DNA of 64,000 nucleotides from Mycteria americana (Eukaryota; Chordata; Aves; Ciconiiformes; Ciconiidae), in contig NC_134366.1 of NCBI RefSeq assembly GCF_035582795.1, forward strand, positions 1,252,501 through 1,316,500, read 5' to 3'. The first letter of the stretch is position 1. Each line of letters begins with the position of its first letter. Below are positions 58,101 to 64,000 of this stretch, piece by piece. A program made the translations under genes and the position numbers. Below the pieces are notes generated by a model that ran no database searches, was not told the DNA's origin, and saw only the letters and a program-made list of their open reading frames with translations.

Positions 58101-61100
58101 GGAGGTAAGGAAGGGCCAAGAACACGGGGTCTTGCCTTGGGTCTTCCTTCTCTGCTGTTGTGGAAGGATTAAAGGAAGCACACCCTGTGATTTTCACTCT
58201 CTAAACAGAAAAGACCAAGCCGTAAAAGTTCCAGGGCAGTACTTGCTTGGTTACACGTACGCAGGGGCTAGGGACAGGACGCTTGAGGGAACAAGACACC
58301 CTTGGGTATATAAGCATGCAGATTTGGGGTAAATGGGCTGGAAGGAGACATGGTCACAAACGTATGACCATGGCTGGGCGAAGAAGAGAGTGTGTGCTGG
58401 AGAGAAGCTGGGACGGATTGACTCAAGAGTGAAGGTGGGAACTCAGACACAGGCTTGTATCAAAGGTAGCTGACTGTCCACACATTTCTCTTGAGGGACC
58501 TCATCACCACGGCTCTCACACATTTGCTTTTGTCTTGGCAGCTCGCTGATCTGAATAAACGGTTGCCAGCGGAAGCCTGCATGCCCCCAGCGAAGCCTGT
58601 CAGCCGCTCTCAGCGCTATGAACGCCAGCCAGCTATGCGACCTGCCACCCCCCACACCATCACCCTGCAGCCATCGTCTTTCAGGAATCTGCGCCTGCCA
58701 AAGAGGCTGCGGGTGATCTACTTCTTCGCCAGGACACGGCTGGCCCAGAGACTCATCATGGTATGCCACGTGGTGTTTGTTATCCGGTGCCTCTTCCTGC
58801 TGGACACTAACCCAAGCCAAACAGGCTTCTAGCGGGGGAAGAAAGCCCAACATTTTCATGCATCCTTGTTCCCCTGCAAGACTTATGCTGCCCCGTGGTA
58901 AATACAGTTCAAGAAATACTTCCCTGAGAACATTGCTCTGCATGCATTAGCTCCAGGGCTCTGCTGTTTGCATGATGTTTGGGGGGTAGTGGGTAATTTT
59001 CTGGTATTTGCTTTGAGAAAAAAAATCTGCTTTTATATAAGCAGATTTTCAAGGACTGTATGAGTGGAGAGAGAAGATTTTTACAGAGCAGAAATCATAT
59101 TTTGTTCCTGCAGATAACGTGGAATAAAGACATGGAGATATTTTGCTCCATGAAAGACCAAGGCTTTTCCTTTTGCAGGTGTAACTGCAGCGGTTACACC
59201 AGTTACTGCCCCTGCTTGTTCCCCCATCTCTGTTCTGGGTGTCTATAATGGAAGCGGAGGAATGTCTGTGTTCCTCGACTCTACAAACCACAGCCCAGCC
59301 TGTTACTGTCAACTAACATTGATGGCAGTTTAATTTAATTTAATACATCAGTCTGTGAACCGTGGCTGCTGCAGTAGGTCTTGGCAGAGTTCCTGAACCC
59401 TGAATTAACCCTCGCCAGCCCTGTTTGAGGGTGGCAGACGTGCTGGTCCCAGCCGCCAGCAAGGAGTCTCTTCCCTGCTGTGCATTTGTGTGGGAGAAGT
59501 GGGGTTCCCACCATCAGGTGGAGTCAGATGGCTCACAGAAAAGTAGCGTCCGGTTTTTGTGCGTGCTGTGCAACCTCTCCCAGTCCTCATAGAGGATAAG
59601 TGTCTGCCAGGAGTAAGACCATAACTGAGTGCAGGGCGTACCCTTGGTTGGGATGTTGCTGATCAGCTCGGACAGCTGACGAGGTGTTGGAGGCGGAGTG
59701 TGAAGGCCATGTACTAAACGAGCTCGTCTCCTTGCTCATCGCGTGTAGGCTGGGACGGTGATCTGGATTGGAATCCTGGTTTACACGGATCCTGCTGGTC
59801 TCCGCACCTACCTCACGTCACAGGTCACCGAACAAAGTCCTTTGGGTGAAGCAGGTCTGCCTCCTATGCCTGTTCCTGGAGGGGTCCTGCCTGCTGGGGA
59901 CCCCAAGATTGATCTCTCAGTCTTCCCATCGGACCCTATACAGCTGTCAGAAAACCAGACGCAGCAGCGTGAGCAGAAGGCAGGGCTGGAGTCCCTGAGC
60001 AGGCTGGAGACAAACCAGCACACTTGGGCCCACGGAGCAGAGGGCAAAGGGAATGGACAGACGGAGCTTGGAGCTGAAGCAGAGGTTACCTGGGGAGCAG
60101 AGGATGAGGAGATTTGGAGGAAGCTTTCCTTCAGACACTGGCCATCCCTCTTCAGCTACTACAATATCACTCTGGCCAAAAGGCAAGTGGGCTGGCATTG
60201 AGTGCTACAGGCACTTCGAATTGTGGAATTGACCCCAAGTGTTTTTCTTTCTTCTGTCGTCGTCTTTCTGAGTTAGATAATTTGGGTTCCACGTGGCTTA
60301 CTCCAAATGTGTCTGCAGGAGGAGGCGATTAAACAGGCCCTCCTGTGTGGTGCGGAGGTACCAAACTCTCCAGGACTGTTTGTCTGAGAACAAGGGTTGT
60401 GTTTCTCTCTGTGCTCTTGGGTGTATTACTTGCTTGTTGTCTTCCTTTACCCTGGAGGTGACGTTTAGAATTCTGTAAAACAATATATGATCATCTGTAA
60501 GTGATGGGGATGGTGCATGTGAGGAATAGAGACATCTGAGCTGAAGAAACTTCTTGGTGAGATCTTCTGGCCTGCAGTGTACAGGAAGCCGGGCCAGATC
60601 ATTATATCCTTACTTAAATCTGTGTGATCCATTTGATCTCATCAGTAGTTCATTCCACCGTTGGCTCTTAACCTCTTCCACAGAGTTAAGGGTTAAGACC
60701 TGGGAAATATCTTTAGAGAAAAACATTTCAAAGGAGGTCTTCAGTTTAGAGTACCTGAACCTACTGGACTGAAAGTACATACTGAGACCTACCTTGGCTG
60801 CTCGTGAGAAGATGAGCTGCATTACCTATTGGGATTTTTGTGTCTTTTGTGTCTGTTGTTCCTGAGCTATTCTCATCTTTCCATTCCTTCAGATACATCA
60901 GCATCCTGCCAGCGATCCCTGTCACGCTGTACCTGAACCCACAAGAGGCCTTAGAAGTGCGGCATCCCCAGGAGGCTAACCGCTACCACCCCTTCTTATC
61001 TTCAAGCAGCGGGAAGCTGGATGCTGAAGCTCAGCCTGACCAAGCCTCGCCCAAGCTGCAAGGGCACCAGGATGTCACCCTTTACAAGTAAAAGAGTCCT

Positions 61101-62372
61101 TGATACAGCCCTCTGACCGTGCCTTAACTCCTTTGGAGACAAGGGTTGCTCTTTGGCTGTTTGGCTCTTCTCCTGGAGGGAAAAGAAAAAATATTCGTAA
61201 AGCTTCAGTGCAAAATCCTGTAATGCTCAAGACAGTCTAGCTCAGCTAGCGCAGCATTAAATTAATCTCTCCTGGCACTGTTTTTCTGAGTTCCCTGGCA
61301 GGAGACACTGTGTGCAGCCCAGGTTGTTAGCGCACGTTGCTGTTGGTGGGAGCTGCTTGTCAATATATAGCGATGACTATGGACAAACGGCGTACAAACT
61401 TGATATGTATGCAAGTGTTCGCTGTAATCTAGTAACCGTTGTGCAATTAGTCCTGCATTTTGAAGGTTAAGCTTAGACCTAGTTTAATTGGATGGCTTGG
61501 TGATGCTAAAACTGTTACTCCTAGCACCGCATATGATGCATTATCGGGTTTATCGCTGGGTCATAGGGATGGGAGTTTGGGAGTAAACATTGTGATTCAG
61601 TAATGCTTTAGTGGGTGTTAGGTCAGACTCTCACGCAAGCAGGGACCTTCCTTTCCTACTGAGAAGACAAGCTCCCAGCTTGCCCTCTGAATCTGCAATT
61701 CTTTGGCTGTGTTGAACGCACTTTATATTATCCCGATCCTCATCTAGCGTTTTTCTTCAAGTCTTAGTTGCTATGTGCTTTTCTTACTGAAAAGTCTGAA
61801 AATCTTGTTGAAATTCACATTTTCCCATTAAAAAAACCCTTTAATTTTCCAGTTTGTTGGAAATTTTTCTCAGCTGAAAAATCTAGACCAGCGATGTGTC
61901 ATACTTCCACAGTATTTTTCAAACTTTACCTGTGGACTAGTAATTGGATCTTTTATCTCACCTTCTTTTTGTCTTTGTGTCTGTCTGTCTCTCCCACCAG
62001 GGTGGCTGCTCTGGGTCTGGCCTCAGGCATTATCCTGGTCCTCCTGCTCTTCTGCCTGTACAGGGTGTTCTGCCCCAAGAACTATGGGCAGAACGGGCTC
62101 TCGCACAGCAGGAGGAAGAGGGGGGACCTCCCCTGTGACGATTACGGTTACTCCCCACCCGAGACTGAGATCGTCCCCTTGGTTCTCAGGGGTCACCTCA
62201 TGGTAGGTCAGAGGGGTGCAGTCCTTACAAAAAAGGCATTTTACCGACTTGCGCCACACATCTTCCGTTTTCTTTGTTTTATTTAAGTGACAGCCCTCAC
62301 GAAGGACAGACCAGCTATGCAGCCTTAGCGTAATGCAGCCGTGGAGGCTAACAGCTGGGGCGAATTTTTTAT

Positions 62373-62412
<40 letters not shown>

Positions 62413-63941
62413 GTAGTGGGATATTGTAGCCTGAAGTTTCCTGTAGGACTTTTCCATTTCTTCCTGGGACTCGTTCTGAGCTTCTTGGAATTGCTGTTAT
62501 TACCTTCTCTGTGTAGCCAGCTGTTGGCTTTTATTGGCTGGGCTGATCCAGCCTTCCTTGCTGGGGTAGCTCTAGATTCCTGGTATTTAATGCCTACTGG
62601 ATCCTTTTTTTCCTGCTTCCCAAAAGTTAGCGCATATTTTGAGGCTGTTAAATGTTGTTTCCAGTGCTAAAAGCATCCATGGGTTTGCACAGAAGTGTGC
62701 TGCTGCTCAGTTCACTCATTTTTCTTGAGGGGAAAGATGGTTCTTCCCATTCTGAGATGAAACAAAGCCCTCGGGCACCCAGTCAGATGGAGTTTGAAAC
62801 ACTGTGCCACGTCTTCCAGTGAAGCTGCACCTCTGTTCCTGATCCTGTCATCTCTTTGGGCCATACTTTGTCAGGGAAAGGGAAGACAGACAGAGTCTGT
62901 TCGATTTGCAGCAGTCTAGTGCAAATCTAGGACTCCGGGCAAAGATGTATACGTGTTCTCAGAGTATCCCTAGGTTGCTAAGCCAGCCACGTAGTTTTGA
63001 CATAAAATTTATCACCTATATAGTTCCTCAGTCACACGCAAGGTGATTGTCAGAATCCAGAGGCCTCGGTGGTGCTACACGCTCAGCTGTGCTTGTTCTT
63101 CCTTCCCAGGACATCGAATGTCTGGCTAGTGATGGGATGCTGCTTGTCAGCTGCTGCCTGGTGGGGCAGATCCGTGTGTGGGATGCTCAGACTGGCGACT
63201 GCCTCACCGTTATTCCCAAACCGAGGTAAGTGGTGTCTGTCCCAAGTCATTCAACCGCGGGCAGGTGCCTCCGCAGTCGCTGCTCAGCAGCTGGTGCAAA
63301 CCCCTCTGTAAGAAATCAGAATCTCCGACAGTAGAGGTGGAAGGACTGAGCTTTTATTACTGTGTTTTAGGTTGCGAAGAGACAGCAGTGGCATCTTTGA
63401 TTACCAGGAAAGCTGGGATCATAGTCCAGATGGCAAGAATGGTCTGGATGACTCTTTTGAGAACAGTCACCAGCTCAAAAGGATGCTCAGCCCTCCCCAG
63501 CCTCCGCTTTTCTGCGACCAGCCAGACCTCACGTCTCTCATTGACACAAACTTCTCCGAGCAGGTGAAGGTGGCCGAGTCAGAGACGCGGCTCCGTGCTG
63601 TCGGCAGTCGCCAGAAGGAGACCGGGTATGACTTCAGCAGCCTGGTTGGTAAAGTGTATGAAGAGCACAGCACCTCCAACTGCATGAACTTCGCTGGCCT
63701 CTCAGCCCCGCACGGACAGACTGGCTTCTGCGTGGGGAGCGGCAGTCCCCGCTCCCTGGGCTGCGGGACTGAGGAGGGAGGCTGCAGCAGCCGCAGAAGG
63801 AGCCTGGGGGACGAGTCTTTTACGGGATTTGACAAATCGTCACCGCTTCCTTCCTGGGGAGGAGACTTGGAGAGCTCTGTCTGGAGCCTGGACCTGCAAG
63901 GGAACCTGATTGTGGCTGGCCGGAGTAACGGGAAGCTGGAG
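25024..63941 (+). CDS. SCAP: SCAP, SREBP cleavage-activating protein (16 coding exons, 3' incomplete)
   Basis: This entry is the whole gene span; exons follow. SCAP is a polytopic ER protein that binds SREBP through its WD40 domain. It carries SREBP in COPII vesicles to the Golgi when cholesterol is low, and is held in the ER by Insig when sterol is high. The exons sum to 3081 bases, or 1027 codons, in one continuous frame; human SCAP has 1279 residues, so about 250 C-terminal residues (most WD40 blades) lie beyond the window. Residue counting gives Tyr234, Tyr298, Leu315, Asp443 and MELADL (447-452) at the human positions. Loop 7 is about 19 residues longer than human by my recall. All introns have GT-AG ends except intron 13 (GC-AG). 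The start is the ATG opening M-T-L-T-E-K-L-R, the conserved SCAP N-terminus. Confidence 0.97.
27211..28118 (+). mobile_element. CR1 LINE remnant, sense, ORF2 3' part plus 3' end
   Basis: Starts in the RT domain, where GACTTGGATGATGG...CTCAGCAAGTTTGCAGAT reads D-L-D-D-G...L-S-K-F-A-D-T. The catalytic Ala-Asp-Asp of RT is disrupted (A-D-T). Conserved CR1 phrases follow: GCACTGGTGAGGCCACACCT (about 27585), TATGAGGAAAGGCTGAGAGA (about 27715) and GGAGAAGAGAAGGCTCAGGG (about 27755). The end TTCCAGCCTCAACTGTCCGT then ATTCTGT (about 28105) is the degraded 3' tail. The frame is broken throughout; 5' truncated. Confidence 0.85.
29110..29235 (+). mobile_element. Ancient CR1-type LINE 3' end, sense
   Basis: GGACCCTTGGTCTGACCCAG (about 29188) and the preceding text match the 3' terminus of an old amniote CR1 family by recall. 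The same family's 3' end appears in antisense at 12.65 kb. Short and diverged; boundaries approximate. Confidence 0.5.
30371..30460 (+). repeat. 45-bp direct tandem duplication
   Basis: 30371-30415 and 30416-30460 are adjacent copies beginning ATTCTGTCTTT and agreeing at 40 of 45 bases by eye. Two copies only. No known element is recognised; it looks like a local slippage or unequal-crossover duplication in SCAP intron 2. Confidence 0.85.
33073..33310 (-). mobile_element. CR1 LINE 3' end, antisense
   Basis: Starts with TATAGAATCATAGAATCATGG, the reverse complement of the CR1 terminal octamer repeats. It continues with GGTTGGAAGGGACCTTAAAG (about 33103), the usual antisense 3' UTR, and AAGAATTTCTTCCTAATATC (about 33278). 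The copy is rather clean, so it is among the youngest CR1 insertions here. It is 5' truncated near the C-terminus of ORF2. Confidence 0.93.
34896..35728 (+). mobile_element. CR1 LINE remnant, sense
   Basis: Begins in the RT domain with the frame [12 protein letters not shown] and then T-K-F-V-D-H-A. The first part matches the CR1 RT block; the catalytic Ala-Asp-Asp has become V-D-H, so it is dead. Later phrases GAGGAGGAGAGGCTGAGGAG (about 35359) and CCAGAGATCCCTTCCACACA (about 35695) place the 3' region. It contains a small internal tandem duplication (CAGCAGAAAGGCCAA at 35179 and 35202). Confidence 0.8.
35741..36112 (-). mobile_element. CR1 LINE remnant, antisense
   Basis: Antisense CR1 text: TTTTGAATATCTCCAATGAT (about 35792), AGGTCTAAGTGGAATTTCCC (about 35883), CAGTCTTCTCCGGGCTGGAT (about 36012) and TTTTGGTGGTCTCCACTGGA (about 36087). 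Its 3' end faces the 3' end of the sense copy 13 bases away, forming a tail-to-tail pair. Inactive. Confidence 0.8.
36123..36193 (-). mobile_element. CR1 LINE 3' fragment, antisense (short)
   Basis: CACCTCTGGAGGTCATCTGG then TCCAGCCCCCTGCTCA is the standard antisense beginning of a CR1 3' end. It is only ~70 bases long. It may be a separate insertion or a rearranged piece of the preceding copy. Confidence 0.65.
38547..38676 (+). CDS. SCAP: SCAP coding exon 3 (residues 41-84)
   Basis: Acceptor TCATAG; donor GTGAGT at 38677. Encodes [20 protein letters not shown] and on to D-W, the start of luminal loop 1, which binds cholesterol. The second half (about residues 65-84) differs from human, as expected for a variable stretch. 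Phase 0 at the 3' end. Confidence 0.95.
38677..40477 (+). other. SCAP: SCAP intron 3 (1.8 kb)
   Basis: Donor GTGAGT, acceptor CCCACAG. A short GT run lies at about 38703-38714. Nothing else is recognised. Confidence 0.85.
40478..40635 (+). CDS. SCAP: SCAP coding exon 4 (residues 85-137)
   Basis: Encodes [20 protein letters not shown], then [20 protein letters not shown], both strongly conserved in luminal loop 1. Donor GTAATT at 40636. Ends two bases into codon 137. Confidence 0.96.
40636..44100 (+). other. SCAP: SCAP intron 4 (3.5 kb)
   Basis: Donor GTAATT, acceptor TTTCAG. Holds an antisense CR1 remnant (about 41.0-41.9 kb) and, near its 3' end, a 170-codon minus-strand open frame (43554-44066) that I do not accept as a gene but list as a finding. 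The rest is unremarkable. Confidence 0.8.
41030..41870 (-). mobile_element. Old CR1 LINE remnant, antisense
   Basis: Antisense phrases typical of CR1 ORF2 and nearby: CCAGCTGATGAGCTCCCACC (about 41497), CCCCAAGTGCATGGTCTTGC (about 41539), TGTGTCATTGGCAGATGTCC (about 41661) and CATCTTCCTGTTAACCTAGT (about 41805). Divergence is high and both ends are uncertain; it may extend to about 42.3 kb. No working frame. Confidence 0.6.
44101..44321 (+). CDS. SCAP: SCAP coding exon 5 (residues 137-211)
   Basis: Encodes [20 protein letters not shown], then [19 protein letters not shown], in luminal loop 1. Acceptor TTTCAG, donor GTAAGA at 44322. An internal CAG|GTAACA (GT at 44138) resembles a donor; its use would disrupt the frame. 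The 3' end is one base into codon 211. Confidence 0.96.
44322..45939 (+). other. SCAP: SCAP intron 5 (1.6 kb)
   Basis: Donor GTAAGA, acceptor TTTACAG. Contains one antisense CR1 fragment at about 45.65-45.81 kb. The frame of exon 5 stays open about 240 bases into the intron, which is by chance. Confidence 0.85.
45650..45812 (-). mobile_element. CR1 LINE fragment, antisense
   Basis: GTTGCCTCTTGTCCTGTCAC then GGACACCACTGAGAAGAG (about 45709-45747) and ATCGATAAGGTCTCACCAGA (about 45790) are antisense CR1 text from the 3' part of ORF2. Truncated at both ends. Confidence 0.85.
45940..46045 (+). CDS. SCAP: SCAP coding exon 6 (residues 211-246)
   Basis: Encodes [20 protein letters not shown] and then V-S-Y-T-V-T-L. 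Tyr234, a loop-1 residue whose mutation in hamster/human SCAP breaks the loop 1-loop 7 contact, is present at the same number. Acceptor TTTACAG, donor GTAAGG at 46046. Confidence 0.96.
46046..47016 (+). other. SCAP: SCAP intron 6 (971 bases)
   Basis: Donor GTAAGG, acceptor TCTCAG. No element recognised. Confidence 0.9.
47017..47189 (+). CDS. SCAP: SCAP coding exon 7 (residues 246-304)
   Basis: Encodes the end of luminal loop 1 with an N-glycosylation sequon N-C-T at Asn263 (human Asn263). Transmembrane segment 2 follows ([19 protein letters not shown]), opening the sterol-sensing domain. Tyr298, in the YIYF motif needed for Insig binding, is conserved. Donor GTAGGT at 47190; the Arg304 codon is split C|GG. 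Confidence 0.97.
47190..47891 (+). other. SCAP: SCAP intron 7 (702 bases)
   Basis: Donor GTAGGT, acceptor TTTTTCAG. No element recognised. Confidence 0.9.
47892..48018 (+). CDS. SCAP: SCAP coding exon 8 (residues 304-346)
   Basis: Encodes [20 protein letters not shown] and the rest of transmembrane segment 3 of the sterol-sensing domain, essentially identical to human. Leu315, another Insig-contact residue known from sterol-resistant mutants, is present. Donor GTATGT at 48019. Confidence 0.97.
48019..52656 (+). other. SCAP: SCAP intron 8 (4.6 kb)
   Basis: Donor GTATGT, acceptor CCTCTAG. One probable MIR fragment near 49.85 kb. AT-rich sequence with interrupted ATTATCA motifs at about 48160-48210. 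No exon or RNA gene seen. Confidence 0.8.
49842..49925 (+). mobile_element. Possible MIR SINE fragment
   Basis: CTTACTTTACAGAAAAGAAA then ACTAGGTGG resembles the MIR core (TTTACAGATGAGGAAACTGAGG). It is short and very diverged, and could be chance. Confidence 0.35.
52657..52769 (+). CDS. SCAP: SCAP coding exon 9 (residues 346-384)
   Basis: Encodes [20 protein letters not shown] and [17 protein letters not shown]: transmembrane segment 4 and the following cytosolic loop of the sterol-sensing domain. Conservation with human is near complete. Acceptor CTCTAG, donor GTACGC at 52770 (weaker than its neighbours). Confidence 0.97.
52770..53458 (+). other. SCAP: SCAP intron 9 (689 bases)
   Basis: Donor GTACGC, acceptor CTCCAG. 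No element recognised. Confidence 0.9.
53459..53553 (+). CDS. SCAP: SCAP coding exon 10 (residues 384-415)
   Basis: Encodes [20 protein letters not shown] and [11 protein letters not shown], transmembrane segment 5 of the sterol-sensing domain. Donor GTGAGT at 53554, phase 0. Confidence 0.96.
53720..54170. repeat. Degenerate GC-rich minisatellite with CCAGTTGCTGG core
   Basis: The 11-base near-palindrome CCAGTTGCTGG occurs at 54062, 54114 and 54144. Looser versions (CCAGTAGCTGG, CCAGTAGTTGG, GGCAGTTGGCCTGG) occur from about 53768 to 53905, separated by 30-100 bases of related text (CCTGGATCC, ACACACAC). The base composition is much more GC-rich than the rest of intron 10. No transposon family is recognised. 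Confidence 0.6.
54578..54650 (+). mobile_element. Possible MIR SINE fragment
   Basis: CTTTCACAGGTGGGTAAACT then GAAAGCTCAAGG resembles the MIR core motif. Only ~70 bases align by eye and flanks are unrecognisable. Confidence 0.4.
58006..58104 (+). CDS. SCAP: SCAP coding exon 11 (residues 416-448)
   Basis: Encodes [20 protein letters not shown] and then [12 protein letters not shown]: transmembrane segment 6 with Asp443, whose replacement makes SCAP sterol-resistant. The exon ends after M447-E448, splitting the MELADL COPII-binding motif across intron 11. Donor GTAAGG at 58105. Confidence 0.97.
58105..58541 (+). other. SCAP: SCAP intron 11 (437 bases)
   Basis: Donor GTAAGG, acceptor TTGGCAG. 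No element recognised. Confidence 0.9.
58542..58760 (+). CDS. SCAP: SCAP coding exon 12 (residues 449-521)
   Basis: Starts L-A-D-L, completing MELADL (447-452), which binds Sec23/Sec24 and is occluded when cholesterol is bound. The rest is the cytosolic loop 6: [20 protein letters not shown], then [18 protein letters not shown]. Donor GTATGC at 58761. Confidence 0.97.
58761..59748 (+). other. SCAP: SCAP intron 12 (988 bases)
   Basis: Donor GTATGC, acceptor GCGTGTAG with a poor pyrimidine tract. TACTAA at 59712-59717 is a strong branch-point match about 32 bases upstream of the AG. Contains two short perfect or near-perfect inverted repeats (59022-59049 and 59178-59200). Confidence 0.85.
59022..59049. 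repeat. 11-bp perfect inverted repeat, 6-base loop
   Basis: 59022-59032 (AAAATCTGCTT) pairs perfectly with 59039-59049, with loop TTATAT. It would form a small hairpin in SCAP intron 12 RNA. Too short for a miRNA precursor. Confidence 0.85.
59749..60182 (+). CDS. SCAP: SCAP coding exon 13 (residues 522-666)
   Basis: Encodes transmembrane segment 7 ([17 protein letters not shown]) and most of luminal loop 7. N-glycosylation sequons are N-Q-T at 590 and N-I-T at 660, corresponding to human Asn590 and Asn641. The stretch from about 593 to 640 is polar, diverged and about 19 residues longer than human by my recall. The conserved part then resumes at E-V-T-W and [18 protein letters not shown]. 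The donor is GCAAGT at 60183, a GC donor. Confidence 0.96.
60183..60892 (+). other. SCAP: SCAP intron 13 (710 bases, GC-AG type)
   Basis: The reading frame requires the exon to end AAA AG, so the intron starts GCAAGT and ends CCTTCAG. AG|GCAAGT fits the consensus of natural GC-AG introns, which otherwise match U1 perfectly. The other joins tested either lack AG or break the frame. No other element recognised. Confidence 0.9.
60893..61087 (+). CDS. SCAP: SCAP coding exon 14 (residues 666-731)
   Basis: Encodes [20 protein letters not shown], then a variable polar stretch and G-H-Q-D-V-T-L-Y-K, the end of luminal loop 7 leading into transmembrane segment 8. Acceptor CCTTCAG, donor GTAAAA at 61088. 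Confidence 0.95.
61088..62000 (+). other. SCAP: SCAP intron 14 (913 bases)
   Basis: Donor GTAAAA (suboptimal), acceptor CTCCCACCAG. No element recognised. Confidence 0.9.
62001..62202 (+). CDS. SCAP: SCAP coding exon 15 (residues 731-798)
   Basis: Encodes transmembrane segment 8 ([20 protein letters not shown]), a basic stretch (S-R-R-K-R-G) and the conserved linker [20 protein letters not shown] before the WD40 domain. From here SCAP is cytosolic and contacts the SREBP C-terminus. Donor GTAGGT at 62203. Confidence 0.97.
62203..63109 (+). other. SCAP: SCAP intron 15 (907 bases)
   Basis: Donor GTAGGT, acceptor TTCCCAG. Contains an (AT)15 microsatellite at 62379-62408. Nothing else recognised. 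Confidence 0.9.
62379..62408. repeat. (AT)15 microsatellite
   Basis: Fifteen AT units after a T-rich run, in SCAP intron 15. Same unit number as the AT block at 18259-18288, probably coincidence. Confidence 0.95.
63110..63225 (+). CDS. SCAP: SCAP coding exon 16 (residues 799-837)
   Basis: First WD40 blade: [20 protein letters not shown], then [12 protein letters not shown], with the canonical W-D pair. Acceptor TTCCCAG, donor GTAAGT at 63226. Confidence 0.97.
63226..63370 (+). other. SCAP: SCAP intron 16 (145 bases)
   Basis: The shortest intron seen here; donor GTAAGT, acceptor TGTTTTAG. Nothing else in it. Confidence 0.92.
63371..63941 (+). CDS. SCAP: SCAP coding exon 17 (residues 837-1027)
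   Basis: A long exon encoding the insertion between early WD40 blades: [40 protein letters not shown], then a Ser/Gly/Cys-rich variable stretch (about residues 930-985), and the next blade [22 protein letters not shown]. It stays open throughout. Donor GTGAGG at 63942. The remaining WD40 exons, about 250 residues, are beyond the window. Confidence 0.95.
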
Positions 63942-64000
63942 GTGAGGAGCGAGGCTCACTGCCAGCCCAGGCACTGGGTCAGCTGCCAGCAGCTCTTTAA
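63942..64000 (+). other. SCAP: SCAP intron 17 (start only)
   Basis: Begins GTGAGG and runs off the window. Confidence 0.85.

Noticed and set aside
59178..59200. Small hairpin GGTGTAAC...GTTACACC
   Set aside because: Stem of only 8-10 bp with a tiny loop; too short for a miRNA precursor and easily due to chance.
59758..60201. Separate ORF in exon 13 region
   Set aside because: It is the SCAP frame itself read past the GC donor; not a separate gene.

Overview
The window comes from a vertebrate nuclear genome, most likely a bird. It holds CR1-type LINE remnants with the sauropsid 3' tail, has few other repeats, and carries a vertebrate multi-exon gene with consensus splice sites. The species cannot be named from the sequence.

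Layout. Bases 16-144 are the last coding exon of ELP6 (Elongator subunit 6) on the + strand, followed by its 3' UTR and a poly(A) signal near 671. About 3.8 kb of GC-rich spacer follows (700-4480) with no supportable gene; it ends in a degenerate ~80-bp C-rich tandem repeat. A CpG island (about 4480-5330) then carries E-boxes, an ETS site, a cluster of GGCGTGG boxes partly at an exact 20-bp period, a DR1 nuclear-receptor-like site and a striking 76-bp near-perfect palindrome. I read this island as the promoter and untranslated first exon of SCAP. The rest of the window is SCAP on the + strand, encoding the SREBP cleavage-activating protein: 16 coding exons from the ATG at 25024 to the donor at 63942. 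They join in phase to give 1027 codons with no frameshift or stop. The last part of the WD40 domain lies beyond the window.

How the genes relate. ELP6 and SCAP are unconnected in pathway but are adjacent on the same strand in human (3p21.31), so this is conserved synteny. SCAP is the cholesterol-sensing escort of SREBP. Luminal loop 1, the sterol-sensing domain, the MELADL COPII motif, luminal loop 7 and the start of the WD40 domain can all be placed on individual exons. Tyr298, Leu315, Asp443 and Tyr234 fall at the same residue numbers as in human SCAP.

Introns 1 (~20 kb) and 2 (13.4 kb) hold most of the transposon remnants: CR1 copies in both orientations, all with broken reading frames. 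No viral element, CRISPR array or supportable non-coding RNA gene was found. The points most worth checking are the promoter palindrome, the 20-bp-periodic box array, a GC-AG intron (intron 13), a short upstream ORF just before the SCAP start codon, and a loop-7 expansion relative to human.
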